DNA of 21,028 nt from CAZLQR01 sp964366455 (lineage in GTDB: Bacteria; Patescibacteriota; Microgenomatia; UBA1406; GWC2-37-13): assembly GCA_964366455.1 (NCBI GenBank), contig CAYISZ010000013.1:1-21028 (forward strand), in the 5' to 3' direction. Made by a program: the position numbers and the translations under genes. Positions 6,284 through 14,143 of the stretch are shown here, piece by piece; the stretch's first letter is position 1, and every line of letters begins with the position of its first letter. Below the pieces are notes generated by a model that saw only the letters and a program-made list of their open reading frames with translations, was not told where the DNA came from and ran no database searches.

Positions 6284-9160
6284 ATGCTAGACAAAATAAT
6301 AATCAAAGGAGCAAGGGAGCACAATCTAAAGGACGTAAGTCTTGAGATTCCAAAGAATAAACTTGTTGTTTTCACAGGGGTTTCTGGTTCTGGTAAGTCA
6401 TCTCTTGCCTTCGACACTATCTACGCAGAAGGTCAACGACGCTATGTCGAGTCACTATCTGCTTATGCGCGACAGTTCTTGGGAATAATGAGTAAGCCTG
6501 ACGTCGACTCTATCGACGGTCTTTCGCCAGCAATCTCAATTGATCAAAAAACAACTTCACATAACCCCAGATCAACAGTGGGTACGATCACAGAGATATA
6601 CGACTACCTAAGACTTCTGTTTGCAAGAGTCGGGCATCCACACTGTCCAAACTGCGGAAGGGAGATTAGCAAACTATCACTTGATGAGATTGTTAAACAA
6701 ATGATTCAAGAACTTACCACTGAGGTTCTGAAAGATAAACTGAAACCCCACAGCTTTATTGTCTACTCACCTGTAATACGTTCTAAAAAGGGTGAGTTTA
6801 AGGATTTATTTGCAAATATCCTAAGCAAAGGTTACAAAAATATCTTAATCGATGGGAAGAAGATTGAAATCGGTGAAGACCTAACACTGATTAAGACGAA
6901 CAAGCACGATATTTCTGTCGAGATTGATACGATCAGTGCATCTCAAGTACAACTAAAGTCGCCAGACTTTATCAAATCGTTAAAGGGGAGACTCACCACC
7001 GCAGCAGAGCAGAGCATGGCCATTTCAGGCGGCTTGGTTATTCTGACGGGCAAGACTGAACATTTGTTTTCAGAAAAGTTTTCCTGTCCTAACTGTAACA
7101 TCTCACTTCCTGAACTGGAGCCAAGAATGTTTTCCTTTAACTCTCCACACGGAGCATGTGAAAGGTGTAAAGGTATCGGGACTATCTACAAAGTTGATCC
7201 AGAATCTATTCTCAACAAAAAATTAACAATAAGTGAGGGAGGGATTCTACCCTTCAATAAAATGTTTTTTCAAGACACTTGGTATATTCGTCTGCTTAAA
7301 ACAGCAGCAGATGAAGAAGGTCTCGATATTAATAAACCTCTCGAGGAATTTTCAAAAGCTCAGATTGAAACGTTACTTCATGGAACTAAAAAGGAGTACC
7401 GCGTAACCGGAACTAATCGACATGGTAAGCAAACAGCTATTAGTGAGACTTTTGACGGAGTGATTGGAGAATTGGAGCGAAGATTCTTTGGCCCAGACAG
7501 TACTTTAGAAAACTGGGACATGCAAAGATATATTAGAGAGGAAATATGCCCATCGTGTAAAGGAAAGAGACTAAAGAAGGAAATTCTTGCAGTAACCATT
7601 GACGCCAAAAATATTTCTGATTTTGGTGAAGAATCAATTACCGAATATGTAAAGTACATTACTACAACTCTTAAGAATACATTCAGTGAGTATGAAACTA
7701 AAATCGCAGCAGCGATAATTAAGGAGATCGCCATAAGACTAACCTTTCTTGTGAATGTAGGTCTAGGCTACCTTACTCTTTCTAGATCCGCAAAGACTTT
7801 GTCAGGGGGAGAGCTTCAGAGAATTAGACTAGCTTCACAGATTGGAACGGGTCTAACCGGCGTACTTTACGTTCTTGACGAGCCGTCTATTGGGCTTCAC
7901 CCTAGAGATGTTTCTGCACTGATAAGCACTTTACACTCCTTAAAAGAACTAGGGAATACCTTGGTGATAGTAGAGCATGATCAAGAAACTATTGAGTCTG
8001 CAGACTACATAGTGGAGCTCGGACCTGAGGCGGGAAAGCATGGAGGAAAGATAGTCTCAAAGGGTACAATTGCTCAGATTAAAGCCGACAAGCACAGTTT
8101 AACCGGAGCATATATTTCGGGAAGGAAAAAGATTTTGCTCGACCCTAGAAAACTTGAGACAACTAGAGGCGAGTTAATTCTAAAAGGCGCTAAACAGTTC
8201 AATCTAAAGAATGTAAACATAAAATTACCACTGGGAAACCTAATTGCAATAACCGGTGTTTCTGGTTCTGGAAAATCTACACTAATCGGTGAAACGCTGT
8301 ACCCGGCTCTAAAATACCACCTTGAGGGTCATTTTAATGAATCGGTGGGGGAGTACGATAGACTTGAGGGCTTCCAATATCTTGATAGAGTATATATGGT
8401 TGATCAGTCGCCAATCGGTCGAACTCCTCGTTCAAATCCTGCAACCTATGTTGGCTTCTTTGATGATATTCGAGACCTTTTTGCATCAACCTCAGACTCT
8501 AAACTTCGAGGATTTACCAAGGGAAGATTCTCATTTAACTTAAAGGGTGGTCGTTGTGAAAAATGCCAAGGAGGGGGATCGATAAAAATTGAGATGCAGT
8601 TTCTTCCAGATGTATACATTACCTGCGATGTCTGTGCAGGCCAAAGATACAACTCAGAAACGCTGGAAGTTCGATTTAAGGACAAAACTATCTTTGACGT
8701 TCTCAAAATGACTGTCGAGGAAGCCACAGAGTTTTTCAAAGCTCACTTCAAGATTCATCAAAAGCTAGCTTTCTTAAATAAAGTAGGCTTGGAATACATA
8801 GAATTAGGTCAACCCGCGCCAACATTGTCCGGAGGGGAGGCGCAGAGAATTAAACTAGCAGATGAGCTCTCGAGAAGAGACTCAGGAAGAACGATCTACA
8901 TTCTAGATGAGCCAACCACAGGACTTCACTTTTATGACGTTGAGAAGCTTCTTTCAAGTCTGGAAGAGTTGGTAATAAAAGGGAATACCGTTGTCGTGAT
9001 CGAGCACAACATGGACGTGATCAAGAACTGCCAGTATATAGTTGATCTTGGACCAGAGGGCGGAGAAGGTGGTGGTCAAATTGTTTATCAAGGAGATCTT
9101 ACTGGCTTAAAGTCAGTTAAGCAGTCGTACACAAGCACCTATCTAAAAAAGGCACTCTAA
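6284..9160 (+). CDS. uvrA: UvrABC excinuclease subunit A
   Basis: UvrA is the dimeric ABC-type ATPase that finds DNA damage and loads UvrB. Two ABC modules are complete. The first has Walker A GVSGSGKSS (32-40), signature LSGGELQRIRLA and Walker B LYVLDEPSIGLHPRD. The second has Walker A GVSGSGKST, signature LSGGEAQRIKLADEL and Walker B IYILDEPTTGLHFYD. Both structural zinc sites are intact: CPNC...CERC in the insertion region and CEKC...CDVC in the second half. An additional CxxC (HCPNCG near residue 122) and CPSCKGKR are also present. The 958 aa length is typical. The gene is 80 bp after uvrB, separated by an 8-bp-period repeat, and 10 bp before uvrC. Confidence 0.98.
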   Translation: MLDKIIIKGAREHNLKDVSLEIPKNKLVVFTGVSGSGKSSLAFDTIYAEGQRRYVESLSAYARQFLGIMSKPDVDSIDGLSPAISIDQKTTSHNPRSTVGTITEIYDYLRLLFARVGHPHCPNCGREISKLSLDEIVKQMIQELTTEVLKDKLKPHSFIVYSPVIRSKKGEFKDLFANILSKGYKNILIDGKKIEIGEDLTLIKTNKHDISVEIDTISASQVQLKSPDFIKSLKGRLTTAAEQSMAISGGLVILTGKTEHLFSEKFSCPNCNISLPELEPRMFSFNSPHGACERCKGIGTIYKVDPESILNKKLTISEGGILPFNKMFFQDTWYIRLLKTAADEEGLDINKPLEEFSKAQIETLLHGTKKEYRVTGTNRHGKQTAISETFDGVIGELERRFFGPDSTLENWDMQRYIREEICPSCKGKRLKKEILAVTIDAKNISDFGEESITEYVKYITTTLKNTFSEYETKIAAAIIKEIAIRLTFLVNVGLGYLTLSRSAKTLSGGELQRIRLASQIGTGLTGVLYVLDEPSIGLHPRDVSALISTLHSLKELGNTLVIVEHDQETIESADYIVELGPEAGKHGGKIVSKGTIAQIKADKHSLTGAYISGRKKILLDPRKLETTRGELILKGAKQFNLKNVNIKLPLGNLIAITGVSGSGKSTLIGETLYPALKYHLEGHFNESVGEYDRLEGFQYLDRVYMVDQSPIGRTPRSNPATYVGFFDDIRDLFASTSDSKLRGFTKGRFSFNLKGGRCEKCQGGGSIKIEMQFLPDVYITCDVCAGQRYNSETLEVRFKDKTIFDVLKMTVEEATEFFKAHFKIHQKLAFLNKVGLEYIELGQPAPTLSGGEAQRIKLADELSRRDSGRTIYILDEPTTGLHFYDVEKLLSSLEELVIKGNTVVVIEHNMDVIKNCQYIVDLGPEGGEGGGQIVYQGDLTGLKSVKQSYTSTYLKKAL

Positions 9161-9170
9161 TACTTCTAAT

Positions 9171-10457
9171 ATGTCTAATTTCTCATGGAAAATTCCCAAC
9201 ACAAAAGAAGCAGTTCAAAATCTTGAAGGTTTTGCGGGAGTTTATAGCTACAACTTCAAAGGAAAGCCACTTTACATCGGAAAATCGAACTTGGTGAAGG
9301 TTAGACTTCTTACCCATCTTGAGAACTCAAAGATAGAGAGGAAGGAAGGAATCTATGTAAACAAGGCAGATGAAATAGAGCTTTATCAGACAGACTCGGA
9401 GCTTAATGCCCTGCTCTACGAATCTAGGCAGATCCAGATCCATAAACCCAAATACAACGTTAGGTGGATGGATGATAAGAGCTATCTCTATATCAAAATA
9501 ACTATTAAGGATGGCTTTCCAAAAATACTTTCTGTGCGGCGAGAAGACCAAAAAGATGCGTTATATTTTGGCCCGTTTGCCTCTCAGGAAGTTGTTGATA
9601 CATTAATTACAACCATAAGAAAGGTTTTTCCATTCTGCACTCAGACTAAAATTACCAAGAAGGCGTGCTTTTATTCCAAAATTGGTCAGTGTAATCCTTG
9701 CCCCAACGTCGCTAGCACAAAGGAAGAAAAAAAAATCTACAGAAGGAACATTAGAAATGTCATTAAAACGCTAAGTGGTAGCTCGAATTTTTTAGAACTT
9801 CATTTGTCTAAGCTAATTAAAAGCGAGACGAAACTGCAGAACTACGAGCAGGCAATGAAGTACAGAAATGTTTTGAATCGTTTGCAGCATATATATTCGC
9901 ACCGTCTATTTGAAACTCATGAAAATCATTCGTTTAATAGGTCTGAGCTGATGATTGCTGGTTTGAAGCAACTATTAACTATGTATTTTCCGGACATTAA
10001 GTCTCTTGAGCGAATTGAATGCTATGACGTCAGCAATCTTAGTCAGCTTAACTCAACCGCTTCAATGGTTGTCTTTACAGATGGCCAGATTAATAAGTCA
10101 GAGTATCGTAAATTTAAGATTGGAAAAACAAATCCTAAAGGAGACTTTGAAATGCTAAAGGAGGCGGTGGACAGAAGACTTAATAATAAATGGCTGCTGC
10201 CAGACCTTATTGTGATTGATGGAGGTAGACCCCAGATTCGTACAATGCTCAGGCTCCAAGCTACAAACACTAAGCTTCAAGGTATTCCAATAATTGGACT
10301 AGCTAAGCACCCCGACCGTATAATTGTAGGTAATCAGAACCTACCAACCATCAGACCTCGTCTAAATAACTTAGGATTAAATTTACTCCAACAGATGCGT
10401 GATGAGGCACATCGATTTGCTAAAAAATATCACACTCATTTAAGGAATAAGAAGTAA
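9171..10457 (+). CDS. uvrC: UvrABC excinuclease subunit C, minimal form without HhH domain
   Basis: UvrC makes the 3' and 5' incisions in nucleotide excision repair. The N-terminal GIY-YIG nuclease is present (GVYSYN 23-28, YIGKS 35-39), followed by LYFGPFAS (131-138) and four cysteines C156, C166, C174 and C177 placed like the iron-sulfur cluster of other UvrC proteins. A UVR-type segment (about 214-240) would bind UvrB. The RNase H-like nuclease has ECYDVSN (D286), VIDGGRPQ (D350) and DEAHRFA (H414). The protein is only 428 aa, against about 560-610 in model bacteria. The linker between the UVR segment and the second nuclease is about 45 residues, and the chain ends 14 residues after the catalytic His, so the C-terminal tandem helix-hairpin-helix is missing. 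The stop is clean and no continuation is visible downstream. Confidence 0.95.
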   Translation: MSNFSWKIPNTKEAVQNLEGFAGVYSYNFKGKPLYIGKSNLVKVRLLTHLENSKIERKEGIYVNKADEIELYQTDSELNALLYESRQIQIHKPKYNVRWMDDKSYLYIKITIKDGFPKILSVRREDQKDALYFGPFASQEVVDTLITTIRKVFPFCTQTKITKKACFYSKIGQCNPCPNVASTKEEKKIYRRNIRNVIKTLSGSSNFLELHLSKLIKSETKLQNYEQAMKYRNVLNRLQHIYSHRLFETHENHSFNRSELMIAGLKQLLTMYFPDIKSLERIECYDVSNLSQLNSTASMVVFTDGQINKSEYRKFKIGKTNPKGDFEMLKEAVDRRLNNKWLLPDLIVIDGGRPQIRTMLRLQATNTKLQGIPIIGLAKHPDRIIVGNQNLPTIRPRLNNLGLNLLQQMRDEAHRFAKKYHTHLRNKK

Positions 10458-10471
10458 TTATGAATTAATCT

Positions 10472-10560
10472 GCTAACGAGTTCACGAGCTAATGGGTTAA
10501 ACAAAAAATAGATAGTAAACAACTAACTCGTTAACGTGTTAACCCGTTAACTCATTATCC
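10472..10560. repeat. 8-bp-period hairpin repeat, GTTAACGN family, copy 2
   Basis: The left arm has octamers at 10472, 10480 and 10488 (GCTAACGA, GTTCACGA, GCTAATGG). The right arm has octamers at 10522, 10530, 10538 and 10546 (ACTAACTC, GTTAACGT, GTTAACCC, GTTAACTC). The spacer is A-rich. It fills the uvrC-secG gap and ends 8 bp before the secG -10 box. Confidence 0.85.
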
Positions 10561-10567
10561 GATTTGT

Positions 10568-10573
10568 TATAAT
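10568..10573 (+). promoter_or_regulatory. -10 element of secG
   Basis: TATAAT ends 6 bp before the GTG at 10580, so transcription should start at about the start codon. No good -35 is seen at the right distance; the right arm of the 8-bp repeat occupies that position. Confidence 0.55.
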
Positions 10574-10579
10574 AACTAC

Positions 10580-10801
10580 GTGAGAAACACTCTACTGATA
10601 ATTAACATTATTGTCTCAATTGCGATAACTATTCTTATCCTAGTTCAAGGACGCGGTGGAGGACTTGGTGGCGCGTGGGGTGGCGGTGGAGAAACTTTTC
10701 ATACTAGAAGAGGAATAGATAAAATTACTCTGAGAATAACAATAATCCTCATTGTGATATTCTTTTTAGTCTCGGCAATCAATCTATTCATAAGAACATG
10801 A
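10580..10801 (+). CDS. secG: Preprotein translocase subunit SecG
   Basis: SecG is the small accessory subunit of the SecYEG protein-export channel. The 73 aa sequence has the family pattern: hydrophobic helix 1 (about 4-22), the cytoplasmic glycine-rich loop VQGRGGGLGGAWGGGG (about 22-37) with the characteristic G-L-G-G-A motif, a short charged stretch including TRRGIDK, and hydrophobic helix 2 (about 50-70). It starts with GTG, placed by the -10 box at 10568-10573; no ribosome-binding site is visible. Its TGA stop overlaps the ATG of the next gene in ATGA, which suggests translational coupling with the solute-binding protein. Confidence 0.93.
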   Translation: MRNTLLIINIIVSIAITILILVQGRGGGLGGAWGGGGETFHTRRGIDKITLRITIILIVIFFLVSAINLFIRT

Positions 10802-12168
10802 GCCAGCAAGGAAATTCAGTTCGATACTACTATTGGCTGATTAGAGAGTTTGGAAAAAAACATAGCAAGATGATTTTCTTGAGTTTTTTTCTCAGTCTTT
10901 TATTGGTTCTTAGTCTTCTTTCCTTTTCATCTCAGCTTGATTCTTTGTTCCTTTCAAACAGAAAAGTTGTTGGTATTGTTGGAGCACATGAGCCTTCATC
11001 GCTTCCTACTGAAGTTATAAACAATATTTCCTATGGGTTGGTTTACATAGACAATCAAGGTGTAGTAAAACCAGCAGTCGCAGAAAGGTGGACCGGAACA
11101 CCGGATGGTAAAAAATTTAATGTTTACTTAAAGAAAAATCTTGTTTGGGACGACAATCGTTCATTGACCGCAAGAGATTTACAGTTTAATTTTCAAGATG
11201 TTGAGGTGAATGTAATTGATGACTTTCAAATTGAATTTACATTAAAAAGGCCGCTGGTAATATTCCCCACTTACCTCACCAAGCCACTGATTAGGTATCC
11301 TCTCCATGGAGTGGTTGGTAACTATAAACTTAAGAAGCTCAAACTAGGTCAGGAAAATAAGGTTAGTGAGATAGTCCTTACACCAAATAAAAAGGACCTA
11401 CTACCTCTCACCTATAAATTCTATGATAGTGAGTCGAAGATGATTAGTGCGTTCAAGCTTGGGAATGTAACCGAAATGAAGATTTATAAAAAAAGCGTTG
11501 CTGATAGTTTCAAAAGCTGGAAGAATGCCTTGGTAACGAGGGATGTGGACTACACTACGGTTTTAACTCTCTTTTTTAATGAATCTAGATCCACTCTGTC
11601 TGATAAGGATTTCCGTAAAAACGTTTCACTTGCCATACCTCGTCCACTGCTTGTAGCTTTTGGAGAACTTGCAGAGGGTCCAATTTCACCCACTTCTTGG
11701 GCGTTTAATACTCAGCTTAAAAAAAGCCTTTACAACCCTGTTGAAGCTCGGAAACAACTAAAGCCAGCAAAGAATGCATCAGGCTCTGCTGGATTAACCC
11801 TAAGATCGTACTTTGACTATGAACAGCAGGCAAATATAATAGAAAAATCACTTAAGGATGCAGGAATGAACGTTGACATCACATATGGTACTCCCGATGA
11901 TCCTAACGACTTCGATATGTTTTTAGCATTTTGGAAAATTCCAACTGATCCGGATCAATACTTTTTCTGGCATTCTACTCAAGTTGGAAGAGGAAATATA
12001 ACTAACATGAAAAATGTACGAATAGATAAGCTATTAGAAGATGGTCGTAAATATATTGATCCTACTGATAGGAAGAAAGAGTATCTAGATTTCCAGAAAA
12101 TTATGGCAGATGAGCTCCCAGCAGCCTTCCTGTACTACCCATACGGCTATACCGTAAGCAGAAGATAA
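10798..12168 (+). CDS. Membrane-anchored extracellular solute-binding protein, family 5 (peptide/nickel type)
   Basis: The protein resembles OppA/DppA-type substrate-binding proteins of ABC transporters. Residues 25-43 are a hydrophobic anchor (FLSFFLSLLLVLSLLSF) after a basic N terminus; no lipobox cysteine follows, so it is probably held by an uncleaved signal anchor. The mature part shows the family pattern: I-S-Y-G-L-V-Y-I-D near residue 75, VKPAVAERWTGTPDGKKF, LVWDDNRSLTARDLQFNF, FRKNVSLAIPRPLL, and the C-terminal DPDQYFFWHSTQVGRGN followed by DELPAAFLYYPYGY. At 456 aa it is somewhat shorter than typical family members (about 500-550). No permease or ATPase gene is adjacent, so the transporter partner, if any, is elsewhere. 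It overlaps secG by 4 bp and is probably translated from the same mRNA. Confidence 0.85.
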   Translation: MSQQGNSVRYYYWLIREFGKKHSKMIFLSFFLSLLLVLSLLSFSSQLDSLFLSNRKVVGIVGAHEPSSLPTEVINNISYGLVYIDNQGVVKPAVAERWTGTPDGKKFNVYLKKNLVWDDNRSLTARDLQFNFQDVEVNVIDDFQIEFTLKRPLVIFPTYLTKPLIRYPLHGVVGNYKLKKLKLGQENKVSEIVLTPNKKDLLPLTYKFYDSESKMISAFKLGNVTEMKIYKKSVADSFKSWKNALVTRDVDYTTVLTLFFNESRSTLSDKDFRKNVSLAIPRPLLVAFGELAEGPISPTSWAFNTQLKKSLYNPVEARKQLKPAKNASGSAGLTLRSYFDYEQQANIIEKSLKDAGMNVDITYGTPDDPNDFDMFLAFWKIPTDPDQYFFWHSTQVGRGNITNMKNVRIDKLLEDGRKYIDPTDRKKEYLDFQKIMADELPAAFLYYPYGYTVSRR

Positions 12169-12173
12169 GTTAG

Positions 12174-12257
12174 TGTCGGGAAGAGGACTTGAACCTCCAC
12201 GCCCTTTCGGGCACACGCCCCTCAAGCGTGCGCGTCTGCCAGTTCCGCCATCCCGAC
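12174..12257 (-). tRNA. tRNA-Leu (anticodon GAG)
   Basis: The 84-nt minus-strand cloverleaf has a perfect 7-bp acceptor stem (GTCGGGA/TCCCGAC), an anticodon stem-loop CACGC-TTGAGGG-GCGTG with anticodon GAG, a long class II variable arm (GCCCGAAAGGGC) and T arm GGTTCAAGTCC. The discriminator is A and CCA is not encoded. It lies 20 nt downstream of tRNA-Arg and 5 bp from the end of the plus-strand binding-protein gene. Confidence 0.97.
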
Positions 12258-12277
12258 TGAATGCGAAAATTGATATG

Positions 12278-12349
12278 TGACCCCACCGCGAATCGAACGC
12301 GGATCTAATCCTTAGAAGGGACTTATTCTATCCGTTGAACTACAGGGTC
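12278..12349 (-). tRNA. tRNA-Arg (anticodon TCT)
   Basis: The 72-nt cloverleaf on the minus strand has acceptor GACCCTG/TGGGGTC, anticodon stem-loop AGTCC-CTTCTAA-GGATT with anticodon TCT, and T arm CCGCG-TTCGATT-CGCGG. The discriminator is A and CCA is not encoded. It is the first gene of a probable Arg-Leu pair. Confidence 0.97.
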
Positions 12350-12356
12350 TAAGTTA

Positions 12357-12362
12357 ATTATA
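12357..12362 (-). promoter_or_regulatory. -10 element of the tRNA-Arg/tRNA-Leu pair
   Basis: TATAAT on the minus strand is separated by 7 bp from G1 of mature tRNA-Arg. The predicted transcription start falls at or within a base of the mature 5' end. Confidence 0.5.
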
Positions 12363-12412
12363 TCAAACAATCCTTCTGTATTTTTTAAGATACCTATAGT
12401 AGAATGTGGCCT

Positions 12413-12862
12413 ATGGTCGAGAAAAGAGGCTATCAAGGTGAGGGTGCTAGAAGACCGCAATGGCCAGAGGGAAGCAAACGGGTCGGTGCAGCTAGAATAT
12501 CCTTTTCATCACCAAATTTACGACAGATGAGCTTAACTCATCGATCTGAGGGCCATCACGCTATGCCATTTTTTGACAGACGCTCACAGACTTTGTGTCT
12601 TCCTTATGGAGCTACCGCTGGTCTAGTTGTTGAAACTAACGTGACCACATTTAGATTACTAGCAACATATTTGAGAGCTAGGGGACCTCAGCTTCCTGCA
12701 CTAATTAAATTCAGAACAGGAGGCAAAATTGTGAAAGGAAGCAATTCAGGTAACTCATTCTTAGTGATGGAGGGTGGTAACTATATTTCTGTGTCTCCTT
12801 ATCAGGAAAGCGAAGTTAGTTTCGGTGGTTTACGATTGCACTGCATAACCGAGACTTTCTAA
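12413..12862 (+). CDS. Hypothetical protein, 149 aa
   Basis: I do not recognise this protein. The N-terminal 40 residues are basic and probably disordered (KRGYQGEGARRPQWPEGSKR). The rest looks like a small beta-rich domain with short hydrophobic strands (AGLVVETNVTTFRLL, NSFLVMEGGNYISVSP, GGLRLHCITETF). There is no signal peptide or membrane segment. An in-frame ATG at 12404 overlaps a TAGAAT -10 box (12400-12405); the ATG at 12413 is 7 bp after that box, as at other genes here, so I prefer 12413. It sits alone on the plus strand, with tRNA genes on the opposite strand on both sides. Confidence 0.65.
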   Translation: MVEKRGYQGEGARRPQWPEGSKRVGAARISFSSPNLRQMSLTHRSEGHHAMPFFDRRSQTLCLPYGATAGLVVETNVTTFRLLATYLRARGPQLPALIKFRTGGKIVKGSNSGNSFLVMEGGNYISVSPYQESEVSFGGLRLHCITETF

Positions 12863-12864
12863 CC

Positions 12865-12938
12865 TGGAGCCCTTCCGCAGAATCGAACTGCGGTCGACTG
12901 TTTACAAAACAGCTGCTCTGCCATTGAGCTAGAAGGGC
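12865..12938 (-). tRNA. tRNA-Thr (anticodon TGT), CCA encoded
   Basis: The minus-strand cloverleaf has a perfect acceptor stem GCCCTTC/GAAGGGC, anticodon stem-loop GCTGT-TTTGTAA-ACAGT with anticodon TGT, and T arm CGCAG-TTCGATT-CTGCG. The discriminator is T, and CCA is encoded at 12867-12865. It follows tRNA-Leu(TAA) with a single spacer base after that gene's CCA. Confidence 0.97.
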
Positions 12939-12939
12939 T

Positions 12940-13025
12940 TGGTGCCGCGAGAGCGAGTCGAACGCTCACGACCTTGCGGTCACAGGATTTTAAGTCCTGC
13001 GTGTCTGCCATTCCACCACCGAGGC
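12940..13025 (-). tRNA. tRNA-Leu (anticodon TAA), CCA encoded
   Basis: The minus-strand gene has anticodon stem-loop CAGGA-CTTAAAA-TCCTG with anticodon TAA, a class II variable arm (GACCGCAAGGTC) and T arm GAGCG-TTCGACT-CGCTC. The acceptor stem GCCTCGG/TCGCGGC has a T-C mismatch at the fourth pair. CCA is encoded at 12942-12940. It is the upstream member of a Leu-Thr tandem. Confidence 0.95.
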
Positions 13026-13032
13026 TTACACT

Positions 13033-13099
13033 TAGAGCGTAGAACTTAAAACATAGAACTTATCAAGCTCTATGCTCTACGCTACAAGCTTCAAGACTT
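13033..13099. repeat. 7-bp-period hairpin repeat, TAGAACN family, copy 2
   Basis: Left-arm heptads begin at 13033, 13040, 13047 and 13054 (TAGAGCG, TAGAACT, TAAAACA, TAGAACT). Right-arm heptads begin at 13068, 13075, 13082 and 13089 (CTCTATG, CTCTACG, CTACAAG, CTTCAAG). It lies between the tRNA-Leu(TAA) 5' end and the ruvB stop, so any promoter of this tRNA pair would have to lie within it. Confidence 0.85.
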
Positions 13100-13100
13100 A

Positions 13101-14081
13101 TTATACCAGCTGGGGTTGCTCCGGTTTAGTCTTTACACCCAGATGCTGAAGGGCTTTTGGAGTAAGCTGTCTTCCTCTTGAGGTCCTTTTCAAAAAACCA
13201 ATCTGCAAGAGATAAGGTTCAATGAAATCTTCAATTGTTTGTATGTCTTCGGACATTGCCGATGCAATTGTATTTACTCCGATTGGAGCATTGAGAAATT
13301 TAATTCCAATTGTCTTCAAATATTTTCGATCAACATCGGTGAGACCGAAATCATCAAGCTCGAGTAAGCTAAAAAGATCTGTAAGAACCTCATCCGAAAT
13401 TTCTGAATGTTTATTAACCACCATCATATCGTGAGCTCTTTTAATTATTCTGTTTGCCAGTCGGGGAGTGCGACGAGATCTTTTTGCAATCTCTTTTGCT
13501 ACATTTTTTGCAATTTTCATTTTAAGTAATCCTGCAGACCTATCTACAATCTTCTCCATCTCAGAGTCGGTGTAGTAATCAAGACGCATTAGTAGACCAA
13601 ATCTATCGCGCAGTGGTGCAGACAATAGTGCTAGACGAGTAGTAGCGCCCACTATTGTAATACGTGGAATAGGTAATCGAACGGTTCTCGCTGCAGGACC
13701 TTTTCCGATAATAATATCAAGAAAATAATCTTCCATAACCGGGTACAACATCTCTTCAACAGTCTTAGGAAGACGATGAATTTCATCAATAAACAAAATA
13801 TCATGATCCTTAAGATTGGTAAGAATTGCGGCAAGATCGCCTGACTTCTGCATTGCCGCACCTGAGGTAACCTTCATCTCTCCCTCAAGTTCATGAGCAA
13901 TAATATTTGCAAGGGTAGTCTTTCCAATACCTGGAGGTCCGTAAAGAAGAATGTGCTCCGTCGGTAGTCCTTTTTTCTTAACCGCCTCAATAAAGACTTT
14001 TAAAGTTCTGACAGCCGCACCTTGACCTATATACTCACTTATCTTTAACGGTCTTAGCGTAGTTATTTCATTTCCCGACAT
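13101..14081 (-). CDS. ruvB: Holliday junction branch migration helicase RuvB
   Basis: RuvB is the hexameric AAA+ motor that drives branch migration of Holliday junctions together with RuvA. Features are the N-terminal RPLKISEYIGQ, Walker A LLYGPPGIGKTT, Walker B ILFIDEIHRL, sensor-type GATTR, arginine-finger segment APLRDRFG, and a C-terminal winged-helix region ending in GFLKRTSRGRQLTPKALQHLG. From the chosen start it has 326 residues, the normal size. An ATG at 14090 is in frame but overlaps the TATAAT at 14089-14094. The ATG at 14081 is 7 bp downstream of that box, so I take it as the start. It is apart from ruvA (14907-15482), which is on the same strand but in another transcription unit. 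Confidence 0.97.
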   Translation of the reverse strand: MSGNEITTLRPLKISEYIGQGAAVRTLKVFIEAVKKKGLPTEHILLYGPPGIGKTTLANIIAHELEGEMKVTSGAAMQKSGDLAAILTNLKDHDILFIDEIHRLPKTVEEMLYPVMEDYFLDIIIGKGPAARTVRLPIPRITIVGATTRLALLSAPLRDRFGLLMRLDYYTDSEMEKIVDRSAGLLKMKIAKNVAKEIAKRSRRTPRLANRIIKRAHDMMVVNKHSEISDEVLTDLFSLLELDDFGLTDVDRKYLKTIGIKFLNAPIGVNTIASAMSEDIQTIEDFIEPYLLQIGFLKRTSRGRQLTPKALQHLGVKTKPEQPQLV

Positions 14082-14088
14082 GCTTCCC

Positions 14089-14094
14089 ATTATA
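14089..14094 (-). promoter_or_regulatory. -10 element of ruvB
   Basis: TATAAT on the minus strand ends 7 bp before the ATG at 14081, giving a predicted leaderless ruvB mRNA. No clear -35. Confidence 0.6.
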
Positions 14095-14143
14095 CTCCAA
14101 TCCCAAAAATAATATTATTTTTAGTTATTTCTTTTTCGCCCTT

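Noticed and set aside
7378..8739. Reading frames of 70-118 codons on the minus strand within uvrA
   Set aside because: They are antisense shadows of uvrA with no promoter and no protein-like motif.
10799..10801. TGA read as glycine, as in Gracilibacteria
   Set aside because: secG and the gene ending at 20303 both stop at TGA at natural protein ends, and large genes contain no in-frame TGA.
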